A stretch of 64,000 bases of DNA, from NCBI RefSeq assembly GCF_018403325.1, contig NZ_BOSL01000021.1, positions 1 to 64,000 of the forward strand. The letters are read 5' to 3'. Position 1 is the stretch's first letter. Each line of letters begins with the position of its first letter. Source of the DNA: Paenibacillus vini (GTDB lineage: Bacteria; Bacillota; Bacilli; Paenibacillales; Paenibacillaceae). Of this stretch, positions 46,227-55,902 are shown piece by piece. Under the pieces are notes generated by a model. It did no database searches. It had not been told where the DNA came from and was given only the letters and a program-made list of their open reading frames with translations. The position numbers were made by a program, and so were the translations under genes.

Positions 46227-48296
46227 GTGCTGTCTGAATATAGAGAAGTTTTTCTGGAGGAGCTGGAAGAACAGCTTCAACTGATGGATGAGGAGATTCT
46301 AAAGCTGGAACGGGAGGAGGACTCCTCCCGAATCGTGCAGGCCCTGTTTCGCGCAGCCCATACGTTGAAAGGTTCCTCGGCGGCAATGGGTTTTGATATC
46401 ATGAAGCAATTGACGCATGAGATGGAGCAGCTGCTGGACCTGGTGCGAAGCGGGAAAAGAACGGTAACCGGAGTCTTAATCGACCGCTTGTTTCAAGCTC
46501 TGGATCACTTGAAGCTATTGAAGCTTGATATCGTGGATGGCGGAGGCGGAGCGGGAATCGATATTTCGGCCTGTGTCCGGCAGCTTCAGAGCTTTGCTAA
46601 CGGAACCGAAGATGCCGAGGCGGCGGAAACGGTAGAACTTCCGGAGATCGAGGAGATCACCGGTTACGCGGAGACCGGTGCAGCAAAAGCAAAACCGGTA
46701 TTGGCACTCAATTACCGGCTTAAAGCAAGCGAATGTCTGGATCAGGGCCGCCAGGTCAATTGGATTTCCGTACGGATTTCAAGCTCCTGTCCGATCAAGG
46801 GGGCAAGGGCGTTTGTCATCCAGTCCAGCCTTGCTGAGTTAGGGGAAGTATTGTATACCCAACCTGATTTGGAAGATCTGGAGGAGCAGGCCGAGGGCGC
46901 GACAGAGATCCTTTATCTCCATGCGGGCGACCTGGGCCAGGAAGAACTGAAGGCCTTTACTTTGGCGCTAATGGATGTGGAAGCCGTATTGGTTGAGGCC
47001 GTTTCCTTCGAGGAAATCGAGCTTGTCCAGCCTTCTACTGTACAGACGGCCGCAAAAACGGCAGGTCCGGATGAGGGTTCGGTCCAGACGTCCGGCAAAG
47101 CCAAATCGCAGACGATTCGGGTGAGCGTCGAACGCCTTGAGCATCTGATGAATCTGGTCGGTGAGCTGGTGATTGACCAAACCCGGATTCATCAGGTCGA
47201 ACGCACCCAGAGGCGACGTTTTTCGGATGATTCGGTAGAAGAGCTCGGTCATATTTCCGATCATTTGTCGCGTATTATCGGAGATTTGCAGGAGAGCGTG
47301 ATGAAAACGCGGATGCTTCCGATCGAACAGCTCTTTAATCGGTTTCCACGGATGGTCCGGGACTTGTCGCGTGATCTTGGCAAGGAGATCGAATTGGTGA
47401 TAGAGGGAAAAGACACCGAGTTGGACCGGACACTGATCGAGGAAATTGCCGATCCGTTGATTCACTTAATCCGAAACGCTGTGGACCATGGGATTGAAGA
47501 CCCGGGAGTACGAACGGCAAACGGCAAGCCGGCCAAAGGTACACTGACTATCCGGGCGGCTCATGAAGATAATCAGGTCGTCATTTACGTGGAAGACGAC
47601 GGAGCCGGAATTCATGCGGAGAAGATCCGGGCTTCCGCTATCGCCAAAGGGGTCATTTCTCCCGAGGAGGCTTCCTATTTGTCGGAGATGGAGTCGGTCG
47701 ATTTGATTTTCAGCCCGGGTTTCTCCACCGCAGCGGTCGTCAGCGAAGTCTCCGGGCGGGGCGTCGGAATGGACATCGTTAAGAGTCATATCGAGAAATT
47801 GAACGGCCTGATCGAAATTCATACGACGGTCGGTAAAGGGACAACCTTCAAAATCAAATTGCCGCTGACCCTGGCGATCATAGAAGGGCTGCTTGTGAAG
47901 CTTGCGGCTCAAACTTTCATTATACCTATGAGCAATATATCGGAAATCGTGAGAGTGACCCGGGAAGACATCGTTACGGTGCGGGGACAATCGGTGATCC
48001 TGCTCCGCAACCAGGTGATTCCGGTAGCTTGGATTCATGAATATTTTCAACTGCCGAAGTCATCGGCGGCCAAACAGAATATTTCCCTGGTCATCGTCGG
48101 CTCGGCCGAGAAGCGTCTGGCTTTGGTGGTGGACGAACTGATCGGCAACCAGGAAATCGTAATCAAGTCGCTAGGTTCCTACATCGGCAAAGTGACCGGA
48201 ATTGCCGGCGGAACGATTCTTGGCGACGGAAGCGTGGCTCTAATTATGGAGATAGCGGGTATCATTGCAAAAATGGGCGGTAAAACCGTGTCTTAG
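46227..48296 (+). CDS. cheA: Chemotaxis histidine kinase CheA
   Basis: CheA phosphorylates CheY and CheB in response to receptors. The 689-residue protein starts at GTG with AAGGAGG upstream. Domains: P1 Hpt (His45 in RAAHTLKGSSAAMG), a P2-like ferredoxin-fold region at about 165-270, P3 dimerisation at about 290-360, P4 ATPase (HLIRNAVDHGIEDPG, EDDGAGI and GRGVGMDIV) and P5 CheW-like domain (about 550-689; HEYFQLP, GGTILGDG). All parts needed for function are present. Confidence 0.96.
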   Translation: MLSEYREVFLEELEEQLQLMDEEILKLEREEDSSRIVQALFRAAHTLKGSSAAMGFDIMKQLTHEMEQLLDLVRSGKRTVTGVLIDRLFQALDHLKLLKLDIVDGGGGAGIDISACVRQLQSFANGTEDAEAAETVELPEIEEITGYAETGAAKAKPVLALNYRLKASECLDQGRQVNWISVRISSSCPIKGARAFVIQSSLAELGEVLYTQPDLEDLEEQAEGATEILYLHAGDLGQEELKAFTLALMDVEAVLVEAVSFEEIELVQPSTVQTAAKTAGPDEGSVQTSGKAKSQTIRVSVERLEHLMNLVGELVIDQTRIHQVERTQRRRFSDDSVEELGHISDHLSRIIGDLQESVMKTRMLPIEQLFNRFPRMVRDLSRDLGKEIELVIEGKDTELDRTLIEEIADPLIHLIRNAVDHGIEDPGVRTANGKPAKGTLTIRAAHEDNQVVIYVEDDGAGIHAEKIRASAIAKGVISPEEASYLSEMESVDLIFSPGFSTAAVVSEVSGRGVGMDIVKSHIEKLNGLIEIHTTVGKGTTFKIKLPLTLAIIEGLLVKLAAQTFIIPMSNISEIVRVTREDIVTVRGQSVILLRNQVIPVAWIHEYFQLPKSSAAKQNISLVIVGSAEKRLALVVDELIGNQEIVIKSLGSYIGKVTGIAGGTILGDGSVALIMEIAGIIAKMGGKTVS

Positions 48297-48317
48297 TTAA
48301 AGGAGGCGAAATGAGGC

Positions 48318-49112
48318 ATGTTGACCTCTCTGCAGCCTAATCAGGATTTTGCGCGGTTTGTCCAACTAGTGAAGACAAAATCCGGCATTGATTTGGCTTT
48401 ATATAAAGAACCGCAAATGAAGCGCAGATTGAACAGTTTGCGCGAAAGAAGAGGCTTTGCCAGCTTTGTTGATTTTTATAATGCATTTTCAAGCCAACCT
48501 GACTTATATGCTGAGTTTCTGGACCAGATGACTATCAATGTGTCGGAGTTTTTCCGGAATCCGCAGCGATGGGATGTGCTGAGGGATAAGGTGTTTCCCG
48601 AGCTTATGAAACTCAGTCCCAAGCCGAAATGCTGGAGCGCCGCCTGTTCGACGGGAGAAGAACCGTACTCTATGGCTATGCTGCTGTCCGAATTTCTGGA
48701 ACTGAGAGATATCCGGCTGCTAGCCACGGATTTGGACCAACATGTGATTGAACGGGCTCAAATCGGAAATTATGCGGCGGCTGCGGTAAAAGATGTGCCG
48801 AAGGCGCATCTGAATAACTATTTTACTAAGCAGGGCGAGCGATATCAGATCTCGGACCAAATCAAGCGATGTGTGCAGTTCAAGCGGCATAATCTGCTTG
48901 CCGATCGCTATGAGACAGGCTTCGATCTAATCGTTTGCCGGAATGTGCTGATCTATTTCACCGATGAAGCCAAGGAAGCGATCTTCACGAAGTTCAGCCA
49001 AGCTCTGAGACCCGGCGGCTACTTGTTCATCGGGGGAACGGAGCAGATTTTTCAACCTCAGCAGTATGGGCTTGAAGCGACGGAGACCTTTTTTTACAGA
49101 AAGAAACAGTAA
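48318..49112 (+). CDS. cheR: Chemotaxis methyltransferase CheR
   Basis: CheR methylates glutamates on MCPs with SAM, for adaptation. The 264-residue protein has the N-terminal helical domain (about 10-75) and a SAM-binding Rossmann domain (WSAACSTGEEPYSMAM, LLATDLDQHVIERA and DLIVCRNVLIYF), with the beta subdomain between. GGAGG lies 11 nt before the ATG. It precedes cheB, so methylation and demethylation are encoded together. Confidence 0.96.
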   Translation: MLTSLQPNQDFARFVQLVKTKSGIDLALYKEPQMKRRLNSLRERRGFASFVDFYNAFSSQPDLYAEFLDQMTINVSEFFRNPQRWDVLRDKVFPELMKLSPKPKCWSAACSTGEEPYSMAMLLSEFLELRDIRLLATDLDQHVIERAQIGNYAAAAVKDVPKAHLNNYFTKQGERYQISDQIKRCVQFKRHNLLADRYETGFDLIVCRNVLIYFTDEAKEAIFTKFSQALRPGGYLFIGGTEQIFQPQQYGLEATETFFYRKKQ

Positions 49113-49145
49113 ATTTACAAAACATATAGAAGGAAGATACCGGTC

Positions 49146-50210
49146 ATGGAGAAAATCAAAGTACTGGTCGTTGACGATTCGCTGTTTATGCGCAGAATGA
49201 TCGTTCGACTGGTGGAAGAGGATGAGAATATCCAGGTCGTCGGTACCGCCCGCAACGGCGTTGAAGGTGTCAAGCTGGTCAAGGAGCTGCGGCCGGACGT
49301 AGTGACGATGGATATCGAAATGCCGGAAATGAACGGAATCGAAGCGCTGGGCAAAATCATGGAAGAGCTGCCTACGCGGGTGGTCATGCTCAGTTCCCTG
49401 ACGAAGGAGGGAGCGGAGGAAACCATCACCGCGCTGCAGAGCGGTGCGGTTGACTTTATAGCGAAGCCGTCGGGATCGGTGGGCACCGGCCTGACCGGAG
49501 CCAGGGAAGAGATCATCGGCAAAATCAAGGCGGCGGCCCGCACCCCGCTTTCGGTGCTGATCGCCGCTCGTCGAGGCGGGGTTCCGCAGACCGTATGGGA
49601 GCCGAAGCGTGCCGTGCCCGAAGCGGCCAAGGAATTCCGCCAAATTGTGGCGATCGGTACTTCGACGGGAGGGCCGAAGGCTTTGGAGACCGTGCTGACC
49701 GGGTTGCCGGCTGATTTTCCGTATCCTGTGCTCGTTGTTCAGCACATGCCGCCCAAGTTCACTTTGTCACTGGCGCAACGCTTAAACAACTTGTGCCGGA
49801 TACGTGTCGTGGAGGCGGAGGATGGCCAACTCGTACAGGGAGGGACTGCGTATATTGCACCCGGCGGATTCCATATGACTTTGACCAAAAAGAGGGATGG
49901 GGTTCGGATCGCCTTGCATCAGGAACCTCCTCAAAACGGACACCGTCCTTCGGTCGATGTCATGTTTGATTCCGTTTCCGCTTTGCCGGACTTGAAAAAG
50001 CACTATGTGCTGATGACCGGCATGGGAAGCGACGGTGCGAAAGCGATGGCGCAGGCCAAACGGCAGGGGGCCGAATCCACGATCGCGGAGGCTCAGGATA
50101 GCTGTGTCGTATTCGGCATGCCGCGGGCGGCGATCAGCCTAAACTGCGTCGACCATGTCGTGCCGGTAACGGTCATCGCCGCCAAGATCCGGCAGCTGAC
50201 AAAGACTTGA
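49146..50210 (+). CDS. cheB: Chemotaxis response regulator/methylesterase CheB
   Basis: CheB removes methyl groups from MCPs and deamidates glutamines. The 354-residue protein has a receiver (Asp56 in TMDIEMPEMNG) and a CheB esterase domain with the triad Ser173 (GTSTGGPKAL), His200 (VQHMPPKFT) and Asp296 (TGMGSDGAKAM). It is the last gene of the operon and ends at a hairpin terminator. Confidence 0.96.
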   Translation: MEKIKVLVVDDSLFMRRMIVRLVEEDENIQVVGTARNGVEGVKLVKELRPDVVTMDIEMPEMNGIEALGKIMEELPTRVVMLSSLTKEGAEETITALQSGAVDFIAKPSGSVGTGLTGAREEIIGKIKAAARTPLSVLIAARRGGVPQTVWEPKRAVPEAAKEFRQIVAIGTSTGGPKALETVLTGLPADFPYPVLVVQHMPPKFTLSLAQRLNNLCRIRVVEAEDGQLVQGGTAYIAPGGFHMTLTKKRDGVRIALHQEPPQNGHRPSVDVMFDSVSALPDLKKHYVLMTGMGSDGAKAMAQAKRQGAESTIAEAQDSCVVFGMPRAAISLNCVDHVVPVTVIAAKIRQLTKT

Positions 50211-50230
50211 GCAGCTGGCTTATGGAGAAT

Positions 50231-50269
50231 AGGGGCATTCCCTGGTTAATAGGGAATGCCCCTTTCTTT
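50231..50269 (+). terminator. Terminator of the chemotaxis operon
   Basis: A perfect 13-bp stem (AGGGGCATTCCCT with AGGGAATGCCCCT) is followed by TTCTTT. The stop codon of the convergent glycosylase gene lies in its loop. Confidence 0.9.
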
Positions 50270-50935
50270 GTCGATTACCGAGACATAAGGATTGTCTCGG
50301 TAATAAAACCGCCATGGCATGTCGGCGTACTCCGCCGCATAGGCGATGTTGATGCGCGGCGCGGCGATGATGGCGGGCTGCGGGTCGCCCGGCGATGACG
50401 CTGGCGCCGGGGGAGGAGCGCCCGCTTCCAGGCGCAGCGGGCTGGCGCTGCTGTGCAGCAGCACGCCGTTCAGCGACTTGTCTATCAGGAGGGCCCGGCA
50501 CAGTTTGCCGGGACCCCCCGACAAGTCGGCTGGCCGGCGCGCGCGGGAGCCGCGGTGGAGGCGCATGAGCGCCTCGTCCTGCTGCGTCAGCGGCTCCACG
50601 GCCCGAATCAGGACGGCCTGCGGATCGTCCCGGGACCCCGTGACCACATTTAGGCAGTGGTACATGCCGTAAATCAAATAAATATAGGCGGCTCCGCCCT
50701 CGGCAAACATGATCTCCGTCCGGCCCGTCCTCCGGCCGCCGTAGGCATGACTTCCCTTGTCCTCGATGCCGCCATAGCTCTCCGTCTCGACGATCCGGCA
50801 GCGGATTTCACCCTCATCGGTCTCATGGACGAGCGTCTGCCCCAACAACAGGGGAGCCGTCTCCAACGCCGAGCGGGCATAGAAGGACAGCGGGAGCAGT
50901 TCCCCCGCGCTGAAGTTATTAGGAATGGATTGCAT
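50246..50935 (-). CDS. DNA-3-methyladenine glycosylase, AAG/MPG type
   Basis: This base-excision repair enzyme removes 3-methyladenine and related alkylated or deaminated bases. The 229-residue protein has the family blocks RCRIVETESYGGIEDKGSHA, FAEGGAAYIYLIYGMYHCLN and the catalytic/flip region, and ends in WRFYYRDNPYVS. An alanine/proline-rich stretch near residue 170 (EAGAPPPAPASS) is an insert of unknown effect. AGGAGGT precedes the ATG. The gene is GC-rich compared with the chemotaxis genes. Confidence 0.93.
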   Translation of the reverse strand: MQSIPNNFSAGELLPLSFYARSALETAPLLLGQTLVHETDEGEIRCRIVETESYGGIEDKGSHAYGGRRTGRTEIMFAEGGAAYIYLIYGMYHCLNVVTGSRDDPQAVLIRAVEPLTQQDEALMRLHRGSRARRPADLSGGPGKLCRALLIDKSLNGVLLHSSASPLRLEAGAPPPAPASSPGDPQPAIIAAPRINIAYAAEYADMPWRFYYRDNPYVSVIDKERGIPY

Positions 50936-51101
50936 GAACTTAGACCTCCTCGGATTTTTGCCATTCCGGTTCCGGAGTATTGGCTAAAGAGACTCCAGAA
51001 TTGGCGTTCAACCCTCGTCAGTTTTACCCTAATAATATATAAACCGCTTTTGGGAACGCAAGGCAAATGAGGCCCTGACAGCTCGCCGCGTAATTCCGTC
51101 T

Positions 51102-51290
51102 ACTAACGAACCGTACAGCGCTTATTGACGAAGAAATGGCCGCAAAACAGATCTAACGAACTCCAGCGGCGCTATTAGGTGGATTTAGCAAAAGAATTCT
51201 GCTAAATCCGCGAATTAAGGCTACTGGGGTTCGTTAGAATCTCAAGCCGCTGTAATTTGGCCAAATAAGGTTCGCTGAGTTCGTTAGAAA
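51102..51290. repeat. Intergenic repeat family B: two direct copies, central hairpin, two inverted copies
   Basis: Direct copies lie at 51102-51124 and 51152-51177 (core CTAACGAAC, then CCAGCGGCGCTA). Inverted copies are at about 51215-51238 and 51266-51288 (GTTCGTTAGA core). Between them is a perfect 10-bp hairpin, GGATTTAGCA (51181-51190) with TGCTAAATCC (51200-51209). No coding sequence is supported in 50936-51376. The sequence differs from family A but the layout is the same. Confidence 0.8.
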
Positions 51291-51376
51291 CTGCACCGCA
51301 CGCGATCCCGGCGTGCGGTGCTCGGTCATTCATACGGTAACGGTCAACCCCGTTTCATGATAAGCCCCTTACTTTA

Positions 51377-53434
51377 TCACTCCATCCACCAACGCTTCAG
51401 ATCGCTCCACCAGGAATGGCTCTCCGGCTTCTCTTCTACCGGCAGCGGCTCGGCCGGCTGTTCGCCGTGTGCCGTACAGAACTCGGTCGGTTCCGTGCCC
51501 TGCACGAACACCTCCAGCTTCTTGTCCGGGCAATCGGCCGTGGCCAGCTTGCCGGTGGCGGAGTCGATGTACACGCTCACCACGCCGCTTGGCATCGGAA
51601 AAATTTTCGGCGGCACCTTTTCCAGTGCTTTCTCCATAAAATTGGCGAAAATCGGTGCCGCTTTACGCGACTCGGCCGTGCCAAGCGTCTTGCCCTTGTC
51701 GTAACCGACCCAAACGGCCGTCGACAGCTCCGGCGTAAACCCGACCAGCCACGCATCCGTGCTGGTCGTTCCGGTCTTGCCGGCCACCGGCCGTTTGATC
51801 TCGGCCGATACCCGGTTGCCGGTGCCGCCGATTTCGAACACGCTCTCCATGAGCTGTGTCAGCACATAGGCGGCGGCCGGCTCGATCACTTGCTCCTGCT
51901 CCTTCGCTTGCGGAGCTTTATAGAGCGTATGCCCTTCCTCGTCCGTAATTTTAAGCACGGCGATGGGCGTGACCTTTTGCCCTTGATTGCTGATCACGGA
52001 AAATACGGTAGCCATTTCGAAAGGACTGACCGGAGAAGTTCCCAGCGCCAAAGAAGGGACGGCCTCCATGGGGCTCGTGATTCCCATTTTTTTGCCCAGC
52101 TCGATGACCTGGTCCGCTCCCACTGTCAGAATCGTGTTCACCGCATAAATATTGTCCGACGCCGCAATCGCCTTGCGCATATCGATTTCGCCAAGGTATT
52201 TGTCCCCATAGTTTTTGGGACTGTAGGTTTTGCGGTTATCGTCATAGTGGAACAGCGTAGGCTGGCTGTTGAATGTGCTGACGGGCGTCATTTTTTTCGA
52301 GGCCAGGGCTGTAAGATACATGATCGGCTTGAAGCTGGAGCCAGGCTGCCGGGTTGTTGCGAATACGTGGTTATACTGGCTCGTTCCGTAATTCACTCCG
52401 CCCACAAGAGCTTTGACATACCCGTTCCTTGGATCAATGGAGACGAGAGCCGCCTCCAGATCCGGACTGTTTTGTAGCTCCGAGGCAACAGCCGCCTCCG
52501 CCGCCCGCTGGGCATCCATATCCAGCGTCGTGTAGATGCGAAGTCCGCCATGCTCCAGCAGACTCTCTTCAAAACCCAGATCATGCACCACAATATTCCG
52601 GATATAGTCCCGGAAATAAGGAGCCGCGTCGGTACGGGTCCGCTGTTGCGGAGAGTTGAAGGACAGCAAACGATTATAAGCTTCATCGGCCTGCTTCTGA
52701 GTAATCGACCCCGTCTGGACCATGGCCGACAGGACGATTTTTTGACGGTCCTTGGCGTTCTTCATATGGTTGTAGGGAGAATAATAGGTGGGACCTTTCG
52801 GAATGCCGGCCAGGATGGCACTCTCAGCTAAGCCCAGCTCCTTTGCCGGTTTGCCGAAATACATTTGCGAGGCTGCCTCAATACCATACGCTCCCCGTCC
52901 GTAGTAAATTTCATTAAGATACATATTCAAAATTTCATCTTTGCTATATTTCATTTCCAACTGTGTCGTGAGTTTGGCCTCTTTAAGCTTGCGCGACCAC
53001 GTGCGTTCGTGCGAAAGATAGAGATTCCGCGCCAACTGTTGACTCAGGGTGCTGGCCCCTTGTACCTTATCCATCTCCTTCAAATTGACGAACATCGCTC
53101 TTAACATTCCTTTGATATCGAAGCCGAAGTGATCGTAAAATTTCCGGTCCTCCACCGCCAAAGTCGCTTTGATCAGCCAAGGGGATATTTCATTTAACCC
53201 CACAGGCTGCCGGTTGCGCTCGCTGCTGGAAAATACAGTAACGGCCTGCCCTTTAAGATCAATAAGCTGCGAATTTTTAGCCGAATCCGCCGGAGGAAGA
53301 CCAGATTGCGATAAATACAACAGGGTAAAACCAAAAAGCGCCGCACCAAACAGGCTTGTGTACAACGTATATTTCAACAGCCTCAGAAGACGGCTGCGCC
53401 GCGGTTTGCGCTGGCTGCGGACAAGTTTATGCAT
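51377..53434 (-). CDS. pbpG: Bifunctional class A penicillin-binding protein (PbpG-like)
   Basis: This enzyme polymerises glycan strands and cross-links peptides outside the membrane. The 685-residue protein has a basic N-terminus, one membrane anchor (TSLFGAALFGFTLLYLS), a GT51 domain at about 75-250 (EDRKFYDHFG and GASTLSQQLARNLYL) and a transpeptidase domain with SSFK (in RQPGSSFKPIMY), SDN and KTGT. The C-terminus is proline/glutamate-rich. B. subtilis pbpG (ywhE) makes a sporulation-time PBP and lies next to ywhD and speE; here speE is about 1.6 kb away. Confidence 0.93.
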   Translation of the reverse strand: MHKLVRSQRKPRRSRLLRLLKYTLYTSLFGAALFGFTLLYLSQSGLPPADSAKNSQLIDLKGQAVTVFSSSERNRQPVGLNEISPWLIKATLAVEDRKFYDHFGFDIKGMLRAMFVNLKEMDKVQGASTLSQQLARNLYLSHERTWSRKLKEAKLTTQLEMKYSKDEILNMYLNEIYYGRGAYGIEAASQMYFGKPAKELGLAESAILAGIPKGPTYYSPYNHMKNAKDRQKIVLSAMVQTGSITQKQADEAYNRLLSFNSPQQRTRTDAAPYFRDYIRNIVVHDLGFEESLLEHGGLRIYTTLDMDAQRAAEAAVASELQNSPDLEAALVSIDPRNGYVKALVGGVNYGTSQYNHVFATTRQPGSSFKPIMYLTALASKKMTPVSTFNSQPTLFHYDDNRKTYSPKNYGDKYLGEIDMRKAIAASDNIYAVNTILTVGADQVIELGKKMGITSPMEAVPSLALGTSPVSPFEMATVFSVISNQGQKVTPIAVLKITDEEGHTLYKAPQAKEQEQVIEPAAAYVLTQLMESVFEIGGTGNRVSAEIKRPVAGKTGTTSTDAWLVGFTPELSTAVWVGYDKGKTLGTAESRKAAPIFANFMEKALEKVPPKIFPMPSGVVSVYIDSATGKLATADCPDKKLEVFVQGTEPTEFCTAHGEQPAEPLPVEEKPESHSWWSDLKRWWME

Positions 53435-53592
53435 AAGGGTCCTCCTCGTTTTAATCCTGGCTTGGATGAATAAAGGAAAATGCCGGATATGTCGTAAAAA
53501 CTCGCAGCATGCTTAACGCTGGATAATTCTAGTATGGGACAGATTATTAAGGTTATTCATGAAGGGTAGCAGGACGATAGGGCGATATTTAG

Positions 53593-53622
53593 TTGACGAT
53601 GATAATCATTATCAATTAGAAT
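53593..53622 (+). promoter_or_regulatory. Promoter with a Fur box
   Basis: TTGACG (53593-53598) and TAGAAT (53617-53622) are 18 bp apart. Between them lies TGATAATCATTATCA (53600-53614), an exact match to the 7-1-7 Fur-box core. Fur with Fe(II) should repress transcription when iron is plentiful. Confidence 0.9.
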
Positions 53623-53661
53623 GTTAATTAATTACTATATGGCGTTTTTTAGGAGGGGTAG

Positions 53662-53775
53662 GTCGCCGAGCAGGGAATCGCCGAGGAAGGGACTCATTAT
53701 GAGCTTATGGAAGCCGGAGGAGCCAACAGCCGCCTGCACCGTGCCCAATTCGGGATGGCCGAGCTAGTCTCCTGA
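53662..53775 (+). pseudogene. Remnant of an ABC exporter C-terminus
   Basis: A 37-codon open stretch without a usable start codon at its front reads like the tail of an ABC-type exporter: [20 protein letters not shown], then RAQFG. The consensus of that tail is EEGTHxELMxxGGxYxxLhxxQF. It is preceded by a stop codon at 53659-53661, and its own stop at 53773-53775 lies just before the reductase. The rest of the transporter is absent, so I infer an internal deletion that left the Fur promoter joined to the downstream gene. Confidence 0.55.
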
Positions 53776-53834
53776 TGACAGGAGAAGCAGCGATGGACGT
53801 AACTAGGAGCAAATTTGCACTGGAGGAATATAAG

Positions 53835-54875
53835 ATGTCGAGACCTTTGGATTTATATGACGTGACTATCATTGGGGGAGGACCCGCGGGAATGTATTCC
53901 GCTTTTTACAGCGGGATGCGGGACCTCAAGACGAAGCTGATCGATGCGAACCCGGAGCTGGGCGGACGCATGCTGATCTATCCCGAGAAAATGATCTGGG
54001 ACGTAGGCGGCGTAACGCCGACACTTTGCGGGACGCTGATCAAGCAATTGGTACAGCAAGCAAAAACCTTCGATCCGACGATCGTGCTGGGCGAGCAGGT
54101 GAGCCGGCTTCAGAAGCAGGAGGACGGCACGTTTATCCTGACTACGGAATCGGGCCAGCGGCATTGGACGCGCACGGTGATCATGGCGATCGGATACGGG
54201 ATCCGGAAAATGGCCAAGCTCGAAATTGAAGGAGCCGACCGATATGAAGTGACGAATCTTCATTATACGGTGCAGGAGCTGGAGGTTTTCCGCGGGAAGA
54301 AGGTGCTCATTTCCGGCGGAGGAGATTCAGCGGTGGATTGGGCCAACGAGCTGGAGAGCATCGCGGCCCGGGTCACGATCGTTCACCGCCGAGAGGAGTT
54401 CGGCGGACATGAACGGAACGTAGCCCGGATGCGGTCTTCCTCCGTGGATGTGCGGACTTCTTGCCTCGTCGATAAACTGCACAGTCAGGACGGCGAAACG
54501 ATCGGGCAAGTCACGATCTCTCACGTCGACGGGAACTTCGAGGACACGATCGATGTGGATGCCGTTATCGTCAATCACGGAATGCGCAGCGACTTCGGCC
54601 CGATTCGGGAATGGGGGCTGAACATGGGCGAGTGGACGGCGGAGGTCTCGGGGACAATGGCGACCAACATTCCGGGAGTGTTTGCGGCCGGCGATTTCGT
54701 CGACTATGAGACCAAGGTCCGGCTGATCGCCGGGTCCTTTACGGATGCGGCCTTAGCCGTGAACAGCGCCAAGCTGTACATGGAGCCGGATGCCGATAAG
54801 GTAGCCTACGTTTCCTCCCACAACAGCCGATTTAAAGAGAAGAATCGCGCTTTGGGCGTGGTGGAGGATGCATAA
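53835..54875 (+). CDS. Thioredoxin reductase-like ferredoxin/flavodoxin-NADP reductase (YumC/YcgT type)
   Basis: This flavoenzyme passes electrons from NADPH to a ferredoxin or flavodoxin. From ATG 53835 (GGAGG 8 nt upstream) it has 346 residues: an FAD site [11 protein letters not shown] near residue 14, an NADP site [13 protein letters not shown] followed by HRREEF, and a second FAD contact [12 protein letters not shown]. It lacks the CxxC of thioredoxin reductase. Starts at 53775 or 53793 are also possible. The Fur-box promoter 200 bp upstream fits YcgT, which I recall as a Fur target in B. subtilis. Confidence 0.9.
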   Translation: MSRPLDLYDVTIIGGGPAGMYSAFYSGMRDLKTKLIDANPELGGRMLIYPEKMIWDVGGVTPTLCGTLIKQLVQQAKTFDPTIVLGEQVSRLQKQEDGTFILTTESGQRHWTRTVIMAIGYGIRKMAKLEIEGADRYEVTNLHYTVQELEVFRGKKVLISGGGDSAVDWANELESIAARVTIVHRREEFGGHERNVARMRSSSVDVRTSCLVDKLHSQDGETIGQVTISHVDGNFEDTIDVDAVIVNHGMRSDFGPIREWGLNMGEWTAEVSGTMATNIPGVFAAGDFVDYETKVRLIAGSFTDAALAVNSAKLYMEPDADKVAYVSSHNSRFKEKNRALGVVEDA

Positions 54876-54885
54876 TTGGGTATAG

Positions 54886-54926
54886 AAACGGTGAAGCTTC
54901 CGATAATAGGGAGCCAGCCGTTTTTT
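54886..54926 (+). terminator. Reductase gene terminator
   Basis: AACGG and CCGTT close a partly paired hairpin (inner GCTTCC/GGAGCC) that leads into six T residues. Confidence 0.65.
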
Positions 54927-55059
54927 ATTGCGTAAATTAGCGGGAACATTTGGCGGCAAATCACTCGCACAGCGAACACCAACTGTGTTATTATCAATTT
55001 TGTTTGGTATGGGTGAACGATGATTCAAACACTATTCTGGCGGAAAGAAGGGTTGTACG

Positions 55060-55887
55060 ATGGAATTGTGGTATACGGAGAAGCAAACACCCGTCTTCGG
55101 CATCACAGCAAAGATTCGTGAGACATTAGTGACGGAGAAGACGGATTTTCAAGACCTGGCGATGATCGATACCGAAGAATTCGGGCGGATGCTCGTGCTC
55201 GACGGTATGGTGATGACGACGGTTAAGGACGAGTTTGTTTATCATGAGATGGTGGCCCATCCGGCGCTGTTTACCCATCCGAATCCTAAGCACGTGCTTG
55301 TCGTAGGCGGCGGCGATGGCGGGGTGATCCGCGAAGTGATCAAGCATCCCCAGGTGGAAAAGGCCGTTCTCGTTGAAATTGACGGAAAAGTAATCGAATA
55401 TTCGAAAAAATACTTACCGGAAATCGCCGGCGAACTGGACAACCCCCGGGTTGAGGTTCAGGTGAACGACGGATATATGCATATTATCGAAAGTAAGAAC
55501 AAATACGACGTGATCATGGTCGACTCGACCGAACCGGTGGGCCCGGCGGCTCCGCTGTTTGAACGCGGATTCTACCAGGGCATCCACGAAGCGTTGAAGG
55601 AAGACGGCATTTTCGTTGCGCAAACGGACAATCCTTGGTTCAAGGCCGACCTGATTCAAAAGGTCAACAAGGACGTCAAAGAAATCTTCCCGATCGTCCG
55701 CGTATATGGTGCCAACATCCCTACTTACCCTAGCGGTTTGTGGACGTTCACCATGGGCAGCAAAAAGTATGATCCGCTCGAGGTCGACGAGACGAAGATC
55801 CCGGATCTCGATACGAAATACTATACGCCACGTTTGCATAAAGCAGCCTTCGTGCTGCCGAAATTCGTGGAAGATCTTGTGAAATAG
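55060..55887 (+). CDS. speE: Spermidine synthase
   Basis: SpeE transfers aminopropyl from decarboxylated SAM to putrescine. The 275-residue protein has the N-terminal [13 protein letters not shown] and the decarboxy-SAM binding motif [13 protein letters not shown], followed by [19 protein letters not shown] and the catalytic Asp in [11 protein letters not shown]. Length and motifs are complete. It is followed by speB 15 bp later, giving putrescine production and use in one operon. AAGAAGG precedes the ATG. Confidence 0.97.
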   Translation: MELWYTEKQTPVFGITAKIRETLVTEKTDFQDLAMIDTEEFGRMLVLDGMVMTTVKDEFVYHEMVAHPALFTHPNPKHVLVVGGGDGGVIREVIKHPQVEKAVLVEIDGKVIEYSKKYLPEIAGELDNPRVEVQVNDGYMHIIESKNKYDVIMVDSTEPVGPAAPLFERGFYQGIHEALKEDGIFVAQTDNPWFKADLIQKVNKDVKEIFPIVRVYGANIPTYPSGLWTFTMGSKKYDPLEVDETKIPDLDTKYYTPRLHKAAFVLPKFVEDLVK

Positions 55888-55902
55888 AGGGAGAGAAAAA
55901 GA

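Noticed and set aside
53699-53766. Separate 22-codon ORF starting at the ATG in the ABC remnant region
   Set aside because: No good ribosome binding site; the neighbouring frame with ABC-tail similarity explains the DNA better.
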